From positions 32,638,036 through 32,702,035 of the forward strand of contig CM025849.1 of assembly GCA_003952965.2 (NCBI GenBank): a stretch of 64,000 nucleotides of DNA, in the 5' to 3' direction. Position numbers and translations under genes: made by a program. The notes below the pieces were generated by a model. That model saw only the letters and a program-made list of their open reading frames with translations. It was not told where the DNA came from and made no database searches. Shown here one piece after another: positions 48,793 through 59,102 of the stretch. The DNA is from Morella rubra (lineage: Eukaryota > Streptophyta > Magnoliopsida > Fagales > Myricaceae). Position 1 is the stretch's first letter. Each line of letters begins with the position of its first letter.

Positions 48793-50272
48793 CCTGTGTT
48801 GGCATGGACAAATCCTTGTGGGCCCTTTGACCCGGTCGTTACTGACCCTTATGGCCCCTTGGTTGGTAGCCTTTAAGGCCTGTATGTTAGTGGCCCTTTG
48901 AGTCTTTATCTCTTTTGTAATGGAGTCCATGCCTCTTTAAATTGGAGTCGGCACTCGTTTATGTTCGGCACTGCCTGTATTTACTCCAGTGTGAAATGAA
49001 TTCGCAATTCCTAAGAAAATTTTTCATTACATATAACATATTATTCATATTTTAAACATTCCGATATACACCACAGGTACATTAGAATAAAAACTTCTCT
49101 GTTATAGATGGAATTTTTTTTGTAAAATAACCCACTATCCTTAAAGTTTAAAAACTTTTAGGAAGAGGTGAATTTTATTCTTAGAATAAGCTTTTCAGCT
49201 AAGCTTAGACAACACAACTACTACTTCAAATGCATCCGGCCGAGGAGCGACCAACATGGGGGGCTCGGCTTATCAGTCAATTGCATTCAGTGGCCTGAAA
49301 CGCGTTATTGGTACACAAAAAAGAGCATGAGCCTTTGGAACTGTAATTCCGGATCTTTCCTGCATGTCAACAACAACATCTTGGCCATCCATTGACTTGC
49401 CAAGCGGTCCGACTACCTTAAAGTCAAAGCACTGGATCAAAGCTGCAAGCAGTGCAGGCACCTCTTGCATAACCAGGTTTACGCCTGGACACATCCTCCT
49501 CCCATATCCAAATGGTAAGTAATGAAAATGTCGTCCCCTAACGTCTATAGAACCGCTATCCTCGTCAGACGGTAAGAATCTCTCAAGCTGAAAGTCCACT
49601 GGATTTTTCCAATACTTGGGGTCCCTTGCCATGGCCCACTCGTTAACAAACACTAGAGCATTAGTTTTCACTAAGTTCCCAATCTCACAATCTTTTATGC
49701 ATTTTCTCGGGATCAAAGGCGCTGCCGGATGGAGCCTAAGTATTTCCGTCATGATGGCTTGGATATATGGGAGATTTGGAATGTCTGATTCGTTAACTAA
49801 TCTATTATTTTGTACAACACTATCAATCTCCTGACGAACTTTTTTAAGAACCTTTGGATTGTTGATAAGCTCTGCCACTGCCCATTCAATTGTATTTGCT
49901 TTTGTATCTGTACCTGCTGTGAAGAAATCCTACAAAAAGTTTGGACAAATAAACACTGGTGAAAATCATTGTCCGTGATTGTCAAAAGCAAGTGTTCATA
50001 TTTACCTTAACATTGTAAATTAATCTACAACATAGGTCTAGTCAGAGAGTATTATTAGGTCTCAGACTTTTTAGGTTCTTCTTATGTACTCTTTGCCAAC
50101 AAACTCGTTCTTCAACACTGGAACTCCGGTAACCAAACTTTTTTAGCACTCTAAAGGCTTCACAACAGAGAAGGTTGGTTTAGAGGTGTTTAAATGAGAG
50201 AAAATCTGATCGATTTTGGTTAGAAATAACTAAGACATTTTTCTCTCTAAAATGGAGGCTCAAATAAACAAT
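48793..50272 (-). repeat. Segmental duplication, unit 1 (P450 exon 2 with flanks)
   Basis: From ttggcatggacaaatccttg (48801) through exon 2 and into the intron, this unit is nearly identical to 50990-52400. Differences are few single bases and small indels. It stops at the N gap (50273). The intron end of this unit (50180-50272) resembles 53430-53523 more than the matching part of unit 2, which bears on how the pieces were assembled. Confidence 0.8.
49273..49929 (-). CDS. Cytochrome P450, CYP93-like, exon 2 (copy A)
   Basis: This exon encodes the C-terminal 218 residues of a microsomal P450 of the CYP71 clan. It starts after a clear acceptor (TTTTTGTAG, then GATTTCTTC) in phase 0. The motifs are the I-helix AGTDT (exon residues 5-9), ExxR as EILR (62-65), and the haem loop FGYGRRMCPG; then QCFDFKVVGPLGKSMDG, and TGA at 49275-49273. 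Overall wording is nearest to CYP93 (flavone synthase II/CYP93B and CYP93A) by eye. The usual PERF reads LERF, and the segment before ALVFVNEW has lost one residue compared with copy B (NFVIPTNT), so activity is doubtful. No intact exon 1 is adjacent: the intron runs into an assembly gap. Confidence 0.85.
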   Translation of the reverse strand, partial: DFFTAGTDTKANTIEWAVAELINNPKVLKKVRQEIDSVVQNNRLVNESDIPNLPYIQAIMTEILRLHPAAPLIPRKCIKDCEIGNLVKTNALVFVNEWAMARDPKYWKNPVDFQLERFLPSDEDSGSIDVRGRHFHYLPFGYGRRMCPGVNLVMQEVPALLAALIQCFDFKVVGPLGKSMDGQDVVVDMQERSGITVPKAHALFCVPITRFRPLNAID

Positions 50273-50397
50273 GNNNNNNNNNNNNNNNNNNNNNNNNNNN
50301 NNNNNNNNNNNNNNNNNNNNNNNNNNNNNNNNNNNNNNNNNNNNNNNNNNNNNNNNNNNNNNNNNNNNNNNNNNNNNNNNNNNNNNNNNNNNNNNNN
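50273..50397. other. Assembly gap (125 N)
   Basis: A run of N separates the intron of P450 copy A from a LINE fragment. The true distance and order across this gap are unknown. Confidence 1.
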
Positions 50398-50961
50398 GGC
50401 CCAGTCAATAGTTTGTTCCCAAGATCTAGCTTGTCTTGGTAAGCGGCATTTATCCCCTAACAGAAGCCAAATTCGTGAGGAAAACCTGCAATTAAAAAAC
50501 AAGTGGTGCACCAATTCCTCAGGGTCACCACACAGTTCACAAACCATGTTTTGTAAAAGTCTCATAGCAAGCAGCTTGTCCATAGTCACAAGCCGGTTCC
50601 GAATAGCCAACCATAGGATGAAGGAGTGCTTGTGAATGCAGCCCTTACCCCATACCAACTGGTGCCAAGGGACTTCTGGTCTGTTATCCCTTATGACCTC
50701 ATAAGCCGTCTTGATGGAGAAGAGACCTGTAGTGTTATGCCTCCAGGTTACTAGATCAGCTCTATCAAGATGAGGCACAAGAGAGGAAGGGGTAGCATAA
50801 CTAACCGCTGTCCAAAAGAGTTCATTTCTTGGCCATACCCAATCATGTCCATTGCAAATATCCATGATTTTTGCAACTGAATTAACCACAGATCTGCTCA
50901 TATCATCACTACTAGCTAGAAGATGGAGGGGGCCCCAAGGATGCCTATTGTCCCACCACAC
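50398..50961 (-). pseudogene. LINE-type reverse transcriptase zinc-binding fragment (zf-RVT)
   Basis: The minus strand has DRADLVTWRHNTTGLFSIKT, then VWGKGCIHKHSFILWLAIRN, RLVTMDKLL and CELCGDPEELVHHLFFNCRF. This W-x-C/H pattern is the zinc-binding region found after reverse transcriptase in plant non-LTR elements and RT-like genes (PF13966). Both ends are missing: one at the N gap, the other where the duplicated P450 flank starts (about 50990). The open frame is intact over about 188 codons, so the insertion may be young. Confidence 0.75.
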
Positions 50962-50989
50962 AGATATTGTAGCCCCATCACCTAAAATA

Positions 50990-52400
50990 TTGGCATGGAC
51001 AAATCCTTGTGGGCCCTTTGACCCGGTCGTTACTGACCCTTATGGCCCCTTGGTTGGTAGCCTTTAAGGCCTGTATGTTAGTGGCCCTTTGAGTCTTTAT
51101 CTCTTTTGTAATGGAGTCCATGCCTCTTTAAATTGGAGTCGGCACTCGTTTATGTTCGGCACTGCCTGTATTTACTCCAGTGTGAAATGAATTCGCAATT
51201 CCTAAGAAAATTTTTCATTACATATAACATATTATTCATATTTTAAACATTCCGATATACACAGGTACATTAGAATGCAAAACTTCTACGTTACAGATGA
51301 AATTATTTGTAAAATAACCCACTATCCTTAAAGTTTAAAAACTTTTAGGAAGAGGTGAATTTTATTCTTAGAATAAGCTTTTCAGCTAAGCTTAGACAAC
51401 ACAACTACTACTTCAAATGCATCCGGCCGAGGAGCGACCAACATGGGGGGCTCGGCTTATCAGTCAATTGCATTCAGTGGCCTGAAACGCGTTATTGGTA
51501 CACAAAAAAGAGCATGAGCCTTTGGAACTGTAATTCCGGATCTTTCCTGCATGTCAACAACAACATCTTGGCCATCCATTGACTTGCCAAGCGGTCCGAC
51601 TACCTTAAAGTCAAAGCACTGGATCAAAGCTGCAAGCAGTGCAGGCACCTCTTGCATAACCAGGTTTACGCCTGGACACATCCTCCTCCCATATCCAAAT
51701 GGTAAGTAATGAAAATGTCGTCCCCTAACGTCTATAGAACCGCTATCCTCGTCAGACGGTAAGAATCTCTCAGGCTGAAAGTCCAATGGATTTTTCCAAT
51801 ACTTGGGGTCCCTTGCCATGGCCCACACATTCACAAACACCAGAGTATTAGTTGGGATGACAAAGTTTCCAATCTCACAATCTTTTATGCATTTTCTCGG
51901 GATCAAAGGCGCTGCTGGATGGAGCCTAAGTATTTCCTTCATGATGGCTTGCATATACGGGAGATTCGGAATGTCTGATTCGTTAACTAATCTATTATTT
52001 TGTACAACACTATCAATCTCCTGACGAACTTTTTTAAGAACCTTTGGATTGTTGATAAGCTCTGCCACTGCCCATTATTGTATTTGCTTTTGTATCTGTA
52101 CCTGCTGTGAAGAAATCCTACAAAAAGTTTGGACAAATAAACACTGGTGAAAATCATTGTCCGTGATTGTCAAAAGCAAGTGTTCATATTTACCTTAACA
52201 TTGTAAATTAATCTACAACATAGGTCTAGTCAGAGAGTATTATTAGGACTTTTTGTTCTTCTTATGTTACTCTTTGCCAACAAAAACTCGTTCTTCTCCG
52301 GTAACCAAAACTTTTTTTAGCACTCTGCTTCACAACCCGATTTGGTTTAAAAAACTAAGCATTTCTTCTCTCTTATAAATGGAGGTCAAATAAAACAATG
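50990..52400 (-). repeat. Segmental duplication, unit 2 (P450 exon 2 with flanks)
   Basis: This is the counterpart of 48793-50272 in the same orientation. Over the first 900 bases the two units differ at only a handful of positions. Upstream of the exon (52230-52400) unit 2 has lost several short stretches relative to unit 1. Confidence 0.8.
51460..52117 (-). pseudogene. Cytochrome P450, CYP93-like, exon 2 (copy B), frameshifted
   Basis: It is nearly identical to copy A, with intact PERF (DFQPERF), ExxR (EILR), haem loop FGYGRRMCPG and the full NFVIPTNTLVFVNVWAMARD segment. However, two bases are missing near 52076 (copy A has cattcaattg, here cattattg on the plus strand). This breaks the frame just after the I-helix AGTDT motif. 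The acceptor site is the same as in copy A. Apart from this deletion it looks more functional than copy A, so the deletion should be checked as a possible sequence error. Its nearest upstream exon is the degraded exon 1 at 52869-53405. Confidence 0.85.
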
Positions 52401-52868
52401 AGGACAACCTCCTTTGGGTTACAAGTACCTCGCTAAAAAGTACGTTATACTTTGAAGTGCTGTGAAAAAACAATCTGACAAAAAGTTTGGTTGCAAATAT
52501 CGTTGGTTCTCGCTTGAGCCAAGGTCAAGTGGTAGTCAGGAGAACTTTTCTGTTAAGGCTTCGCTCGACCTAAGAGGCAAGCGGCTGGATTAGTCCAATC
52601 TGTAAATTATCCACGTCCTTCGCTCGAACCAGAGGTCAAGTCTTAGAGGAGCGACTGTGAAGTTTTGACAAACTTTGCTTAATCGAACACTCTAACCAAA
52701 CTTAAATATAAAGAATGACAACTTAATTTGGACTTAATTTGGCAAGAAATTTTTCAATACACAAAATAGTAAGAAAGTGGAAGCATATACTTTTTTTTGT
52801 ACTTGGAAGAAAACTGGGAGGGGCCGGGGGAAGGGAAGAAGAGGAAACAAAGAGAATCCAGTACTTAC
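52118..52868 (-). other. P450 intron region between copy B and degraded exon 1
   Basis: This is non-coding DNA with two intron-like halves. It contains blocks shared with 53840-54250 (for example ggcttcgctcgacctaagag at 52557 and 53906), so the intron was duplicated together with the exon 1 pieces. Confidence 0.6.
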
Positions 52869-53405
52869 GACAAGAAGGGATTTTAAGTGAACCTTCTCAA
52901 TTTCATGTCAGAATTTTCGTCACGTACAAAATCGAGCAACATGTCCATGAAATCCTTTTCTTGTTCACGCTCACAGTCCGCTTCTCCATTCTTCTTCTTT
53001 TTCCGCAACTCTTCTGCGCAATTGCATCAAACCTTACCGATGCCCTCAATTCTCTTTCCGAACTCCTGCAAATCTAAATACTTGCAAAACCATATATAAT
53101 CTGCCAAATTAAACTGTCCAAGTATTTGTGTTATGTCACGTATGACTTCACCAGCCTTTTGGGAACCAAGTATCATTTGAGAAATTATGGTGTTAGTCGA
53201 ATTTACTAATGCCTCAGACAAATTAACAACCTCGCCAGTCTCGGACTTCTTGTCGAGAAATCTTAAAAGTCGATGATATTCTTTCGCCCTCAGTGAGTGG
53301 AAGCTGTAGATAGTACGGCGGCTGCCTAAGAGCTCGTTCATGGTCAACTTCCTTACGAGGGTCCGTAGGGTGCAAATCCAGCTGAGTCCTTCATTATACG
53401 AGTAA
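52869..53405 (-). pseudogene. Cytochrome P450, CYP93-like, exon 1 fragment (degraded)
   Basis: It corresponds to residues of about 105-296 of the intact exon 1 at 54769-55656. It reads NELLGSRRTIYSFHSLRAKE, then EVVNLSEALVNSTNTIISQM and FNLADYIWFCKYLDLQ. It has several deletions, among them 10 bases after the FVRKLTMNELL-coding part (near 53358) and others near 53010-53040 and 52955, which break the frame. The first 105 codons are absent; homology stops at gagtaa (53405) and a poly-T tract follows. The exon end keeps a donor site (gtaagt on the minus strand). Confidence 0.8.
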
Positions 53406-53982
53406 AGGTGTTTTTTTTTTTAATCTGGTTTAAAGGTGTTTAAATGAGAGAAAATCTGATCGATTTTGGTTAGAAATAACTAAGACATTTTTCTGTCTAA
53501 AATAGAGGCTCAAATAAACAATGGGACGACCTCCTTAGGGTTACAAGCTACCTCGCAAAGTATTTAAAAGATACCTTAACTTTGAAGTGGAAAAACAATC
53601 TGAAAAGTTGCATTTGTATTTTGAAAATCGTTGCTATGTTTGGTTTGGTTTTGAAAACGTTTTGTTTTTTTTTTTTTTAGGTAGTATAGATTCTCTTAGA
53701 ATTAATGAAAAGTTTGTTAAAATTTGTTGAGTTTGTAAAATTTCCTTGTGTTAAAAGTTGTTGAATTTTGTAAAAGTTATTGGAGTTTGAAAAATGCATT
53801 GATATTGATGAAAATTTTTGAAAATTTTTTTAGACCAAACAAAACATAGCCGTTGGTTCTCGCTTGAGCCAAGGTCAAGTGGTAGTCAAGAGAACTTTTC
53901 TGTTAAGGCTTCGCTCGACCTAAGAGGCAAGCCGCTGGCCAATTAGTCCAATCTGTAAATTATCCACGTCCTCCGCTCGAAC
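53406..53982 (-). other. P450 intron-like and flanking non-coding sequence
   Basis: Positions 53430-53523 match the intron end of exon 2 copy A (50180-50272). A T-rich part (53600-53850) contains repeated tgttaaaa/gttgaattttgtaaaa blocks. From 53853 the sequence matches 52500 onwards. No gene is visible. Confidence 0.5.
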
Positions 53983-55020
53983 CAGAGGTCAAGTCTTAGG
54001 GGAGCGACTGTGAAGTTTTGACCAAACTTCGTGAGAGACTCCTTAATCTATGGAACACTCAAACCAAACTTAAATATAAAGAATGACAACTTAATTTGGA
54101 CTTAATTTGGCAAGAAAATTTTTCACAACACAAAATACAGTAAGAAAGTGGAAGCATATACTTTTTTTTGTACTTGGAAGAAAACTGGGAGGGGCCGGGG
54201 GAAGGGAAGAAGAGGAAACAAAGAAACAAGAATCCAGTAGAAAGACTTACGACAAGAAGGGATTTTAAGTGAACCTTCGTCAATTTCATGTCAGAATTTT
54301 CGTCATGTACAAAATCGAGCAAAATGTCCATAAAATCCTTTTCTTGATGTCGTTCACGCTCACAGTCCGCTTCTCCATTCTTCTTCTTTTTCCGCAATTC
54401 TTCTCTTTCTGCAATTATCTTCTCCGCAATTGCATCAAACCTCCTACCGATGCCCTCAATTCTCTTTCCGAACCCCTGCAAATCTAAATACTTGCAAAAC
54501 CAGAGGTCAAGTCTTAGGGGAGCGACTGTGAAGTTTTGACCAAACTTCGTGAGAGACTCCTTAATCTATGGAACACTCAAACCAAACTTAAATATAAAGA
54601 ATGACAACTTAATTTGGACTTAGTTTGGCAAGAAAATTTTTCAAAACACAAAATACAGTAAGAAAGTGGAAGCATATACTTTTTTTTGTACTTGGAAGAA
54701 AACTGGGAGGGGCCGGGGGAAGGGAAGAAGAGGAAACAAAGAAACAAGAATCCAGTAGAAAGACTTACGACAAGAAGGGATTTTAAGTGAACCTTCGTCA
54801 ATTTCATGTCAGAATTTTCGTCATGTACAAAATCGAGCAAAATGTCCATAAAATCCTTTTCTTGATGTCGTTCACGCTCACAGTCCGCTTCTCCATTCTT
54901 CTTCTTTTTCCGCAATTCTTCTCTTTCTGCAATTATCTTCTCCGCAATTGCATCAAACCTCCTACCGATGCCCTCAATTCTCTTTCCGAACCCCTGCAAA
55001 TCTAAATACTTGCAAAACCA
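53983..55020 (-). repeat. 520-bp direct tandem duplication across the P450 exon 1/intron boundary
   Basis: 53983-54502 and 54503-55020 are almost identical. Both begin GAGGTCAAGTCTTAGG and end TGCAAAACCA. The base string AACCA lies just before each unit and at the end of the second, so the duplication joins at a 5-base microhomology. Each unit carries the last part of exon 1 with its donor site and the first part of the intron. Confidence 0.9.
54251..54502 (-). pseudogene. Duplicated 3' end of P450 exon 1
   Basis: It encodes LQGFGKRIEGIGRRFDAIAE to KLTKVHLKSLLV, the last 84 or so residues of exon 1, in frame and with the same gtaagt donor. It lies inside the intron of the gene that starts at 55656, as the outcome of the 520-bp tandem duplication. 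It has no start, so alone it is not a gene, but it offers a competing donor site. Confidence 0.85.
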
Positions 55021-55656
55021 TATATAATCTGCCAAATTAAACTGTCCAAGTATTTGTGTTATGTCACGTATGACTTCACCAGCCTCCTGGGACTGACCAA
55101 GTATCATTTGAGAAATTATGGTGTTAGTCGAATTTACTAACGCCTCAGACAAATTAACAACCTCGCCAGTCTCGGACTTCTTGTCGAGAAATCTTAAAAG
55201 TCGATGATATTCTTTCGCCCTCAGTGAGTAGAAGCTGTTGATAGTACGGCGGCTGCCTAAGAGCTCGTTCATGGTCAACTTCCTTACGAACTTCCAATAG
55301 GGTCCGTAGGGTGCAAATCCAGCTGAGTCCTTCATTATACGAGTAACGGCCATGGTTACCCCTCGTGAAGTGAAAGAGAGTTCCTTGTTTTGCAGAAACT
55401 CTTTTGCATATTCTGCAGAAGTGACTACGACACAAGGGACTGACCCTAGGCGTAAGGAAACCAAAGGGCCATAATGAAGGGATAGCTTGTGGAAGGATCG
55501 GTGAATGAGGGGGCCAAGTTGATGAAAGTTGCCTATGATGGGCAAGCCCATGGGGCCCGGTGGGAGCTTTGATTTGATTCTGAAAGGTATGAAGAATGGG
55601 ACAAGGAGCACCGAGAGGAGGAGAAGGCCGGCTAGAAGTAGGAGCTCTAGGATCAT
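54769..55656 (-). CDS. Cytochrome P450, CYP93-like, exon 1 (intact)
   Basis: A 296-codon exon from ATG (55656-55654) to a GTAAGT donor; the phase-0 end (SLLV) fits the phase-0 start DFFTAGTDT of exon 2. It encodes an N-terminal membrane anchor (residues 2-24), a Pro-rich hinge LPPGPMGLPIIGN (31-43), and the C-helix WKFVR (121-125, WxxxR). It also has GQFNLADYIWFCKYLDLQGF, a stretch very like flavone synthase II (CYP93B). Exon 1 plus either exon 2 would give about 514 residues, the usual length, with one intron in the usual CYP71-clan place. The product would be an ER-bound monooxygenase. The nearest exon 2 (copy B) is frameshifted, and two exon 1 fragments lie between. Substrate unknown: CYP93B members use flavanones, but the terpene synthase neighbour hints at a terpenoid. 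Confidence 0.85.
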
Positions 55657-56660
55657 GGCTAGCTGTTAAGTGAGAAACTTACTATTCTGTATAAGTGTGA
55701 AACTTCAGTACAATAATCTTGCTTTGTCACTTAAAAAGAGGATCCTCTTTTGTACTCTAAAGTTTCTATTTCGGCTACAGCTTGAATTCTCTTAGTCTCT
55801 GATGCATGTTGCTCGGTGGGAGATCCAAATTTCTCATATCCCAAGAGTTAAGAATTAATCTCAATTTATACATTGTTAAAGTTAGTTCATACAACGATTA
55901 ATCATGTCGAAGTTACCTACCCAGCAATCTGGAGACGGAAACTTAACCTGTCTAGCTAGCTAGTCCATAGCCCATAGGGATTCACAAAAATAATGCATGA
56001 TTGAATTGACTGTGGATTCACAAAAATACTAAGAAAGTAATTAACTATCATGCATGATTGAATTAAAAAAAAAAACATTTATTTTGCTTATCATGAATAA
56101 TTGAATTGACTGTGGATTCACAAAAATAATAAGAAAGTAATTAACTAATCTCTTAATATTTTCTAGAACTGAGGCCCATGTTTGAATCTCTAGTAAACCC
56201 TTAGACATACATATATGAATGGCAAAAGGAGTTCATGGCCCTCGAAGGAAGTTAAGGGAGTCAGCTACTCTATTCATGAAGACCTTAATCGAAAGGACTT
56301 GGCATCCACGAGGAGACTATGACCTGCAGCCGGCTTCGGGAAATTAGGTTTAAAGTGCCTAGGCAGTTTTAAAGTGCCTAGGCAGTACTTTAGCGGCTGT
56401 AGAGGGCCTCCAAATTTCAACTCTATTAAAATTTTGCCAATAACAAACAGAAACTAATAGTGATGATTGACAATATATTTTTAATTACTTTACGTACCTT
56501 CTACATGGAATACGCTACAAACTAGAACGTACTCTCCATACGTTCGCACAGCTCATGCGAACGGTTGGTCCTATGTGACGAAATGCATTTTGTCATAGAC
56601 AATCAGTGCGCACGGTTGCATAACTTCGAGTACTTCGAGGAGTCTATGACAACCGTGCGC
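55657..56660. promoter_or_regulatory. Upstream region of the P450, with short direct repeats
   Basis: It is non-coding. A block with GTGGATTCACAAAAATA followed by a taagaaagtaattaact-type stretch occurs at 56009 and 56111, and TTTAAAGTGCCTAGGCAGT occurs twice in tandem (about 56348-56385). The 56520-56660 part has inverted GTGCGCACGG/CCGTGCGCAC motifs as in transposon ends. No convincing TATA box was found for the minus-strand gene. Confidence 0.4.
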
Positions 56661-58759
56661 ACAGAGCCAAAAGAACCTAAATCCACCTTATAGTTTTTTC
56701 ATCTTTTTTCCCCTCATGAGACATTAATTAATGTCACTATCAAGGTCCTAGAGTCTATCTACTGGGTGCTTTTAATAACTAGATTGTTCTCCTCGCCCTT
56801 GGCCAAAGCATGAAGACAATGAATTTCTTTCTTTTCGTGAAATATCCGTTTGCATTTTAGGAGGTGAAAAAACAAACCAACCTCATTCTTCTCATTTATA
56901 GTGGGGTCACCCCTCTCACCGCTATTCACACATGTATAAATTCGAAGCACATAATTATTGCTTCTCACGCTACTCCAACACTACTCTTACACTAGAAGTC
57001 TCAAATGATCTTGTAATATTAGAGAAAAGATAATTATTAAATATATGGAGTTCCTAGCTCGCATCAAGCAAAAGTAATTGCTTAATTAAATCTTCGTACT
57101 TACTTTCGCCCACGGTCCACAATTTAGGCTTTATAGATAGGAAAATTGTGGTCGTATTAAACCTGGAGTGACATTCCATACCTAACACTCCCCTAAACTA
57201 TGACTCGTTAAAACTCCTTGTGGAATCTATAGAGAGCCACAAGAACCTAATTCCACCTTATAGTCTTTTCCACTTTTTTCCCCTCATGTGACATTAATTA
57301 ACGTCACTATCAAGGTCCTAGAGTCTATCTACCGGGTGCTTTTAATAACTAGATTCTTCTGCTCGCCCTTGGCTAAAGCATGAAGACAATGATTTTCTTT
57401 CTTTTCGTAAAATATCCGTTCGCATTTTAGATAGTGAAAAAACAAACCAACCTCATTCTTCTCATTTATAGTGGGGTCAACCCTCTCACCGCTATTCGCA
57501 CATGTATAAATTCGAAGCACATAATTATTGCCTCTCATACTACTCTTACACTAGAAGTCATAAATGATCATGTAATATTAGAAAAAAGATAATTATTAAT
57601 ATATGGAGTTGCTAGCTCGCATCAAGCAAAAAGTAATTGCTTAATTAAATCTTTGTACTTACTTTCGCCCACGGTCCACGATTTAGGCTTTATAGATAGG
57701 AAAATTATGGTCGTATTAAACCTAGAGTGGCATTCCCTACCAAACACTCCCCCAAACTATGACTCGTTAAAACTCTTCATGGAATCTATAGAGAGCCACA
57801 CGAACCTAATTCCACATTACATTTTTTTTCCTCTTTTTTCTCCTCAAGAGATATTAATTAATGTGACTATCAAGGTCCTAGAATCTATCTACTGGGTGCT
57901 ATTAATAACTAGATTGTTCTCCTCGCCCCTGGCCAAAGCAGGAAGACATTGACTTTCTTTCTTTTCGTGAAATATCCGTTTGCATTTTAGGAGGTGAAAA
58001 AACAAACCAACCTCATTCTTCTCATTTATAGTGGGGTCACCCCTCTCACCGCTATTCGCACATGTATAATTTCGAAGTACATAATTATTGCCTCTCATGC
58101 TACTCCAACACTACTCTTACACTAGAAGTCTCAAATGATCTTGTAATATTAGAAAACAGATAATTATTAATATATGGAGTTGCTAGCTCGCATCAAGCAA
58201 AAAGTAATTGCTTAATTAAATCTTTGTACTTACTTTCGCCCATGGTCCACGATTTAGGCTTTATAGATAGGAAAATTATGGTCGTATTAAACCTGGAGTG
58301 GCATTCCATACCAAACACTCCCCCAAACTATGACTCGTTAAAACTCCTCGTGGAATCTACAGAGAGCCACAAGAACCTAATTCCACCTTATAGTTTTTTC
58401 ATCTTTTTTCCCCTCATGAGACATTAATTATTGTCACTATCAAGGTCCTAGAGTCTATCTTCTGGGTGCTTTTAATAACTAGATTGTTGTCCTCGCCCTT
58501 GGCCAAAGTATGAAGACAATGACTTTCTTTCTTTTCGTGAAATATCCGTTTGCATTTTAGGAGGTGGAAAAACAAACCAACCTCATTCTTCTCATTTATA
58601 GTGGGGTCACCCCTCTCACTGCTATTCGCACATGTATAAATTTGAAGCACATAATTAGTGTCTCTCTCGCTACTCCTACCCTACTCTTACACTAGAAGTC
58701 TCACATGATCTTGTAATATTAGAGAAAAGATAATTATTAAATATATGGAGTTCCTAGCT
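56661..58759. repeat. Tandem repeat of about 565 bp, 3.7 copies, between divergent P450 and terpene synthase
   Basis: Units start at about 56661, 57234, 57793 and 58365 (573, 559, 572 and 395 bp). Landmarks in each are CATTAATTA with tcactatcaaggtccta, a purine-rich GTGAAA.TATCCGTT stretch, CTCATTTATAGTGGGGTC, CACATGTATAA, and (not in the last) a tagctcgcatcaagcaaaaa block. A 69-codon minus-strand frame is kept in three units (stop codons near 56759, 57329 and 57889) and in altered form in the fourth. It looks like a by-product of recent duplication, and I do not call it a gene. The last unit ends about 340 bases before the terpene synthase start. Confidence 0.9.
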
Positions 58760-59018
58760 CACAAGTGATCGAGCCGCATATATAATAACTACCATTCTAT
58801 ATATTAAATGCAATACCCACGTAAGAAGCTAGCCTTATATGCAACTCGTGTTCAAATTAATGTTCTTCTCTTGATCTCGACTAACCTAGCTAGCTACCAA
58901 AGCTGGTTGTGCGAGTAAAAGAAAAACTAGTTGGAGAGGTAATGATTATCAAGTATCTCTCCGATTTTTGATCTAGATAAGATTCTTGTCTGTTGAGTTA
59001 AGCCGGCCCAGCTATTCT

Positions 59019-59026
59019 TATAAATA
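59019..59026 (+). promoter_or_regulatory. TATA box of the terpene synthase
   Basis: TATAAATA lies 77 bases before the ATG at 59103, in a sequence (cttataaatagtcagg) that fits a plant core promoter. Transcription would start at about 59050, giving a leader of about 50 bases. Confidence 0.6.
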
Positions 59027-59102
59027 GTCAGGCACACAACCCCTTCGTCGACTCACCTTAACATATCAACTCAACCGCAAGAGTACCTACTTGCAATCCA
59101 AA

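Noticed and set aside
50252..50635. Open frames running through the N gap
   Set aside because: They are artefacts of reading N as sense codons; only the part after 50397 on the minus strand (LINE zinc-binding region) is meaningful.
54577..54768. Extension of P450 exon 1 beyond the donor (VSLSTGFLFLCFLFF...)
   Set aside because: The open frame goes on by chance into the intron; the GTAAGT donor and phase-0 fit to exon 2 place the exon end at 54769.
56759..58650. 69-codon minus-strand frames repeated in the 565-bp units as a small-protein family
   Set aside because: Similarity is explained by the recent tandem duplication; the fourth unit has changed ends, and the frame has no recognisable domain or signal.
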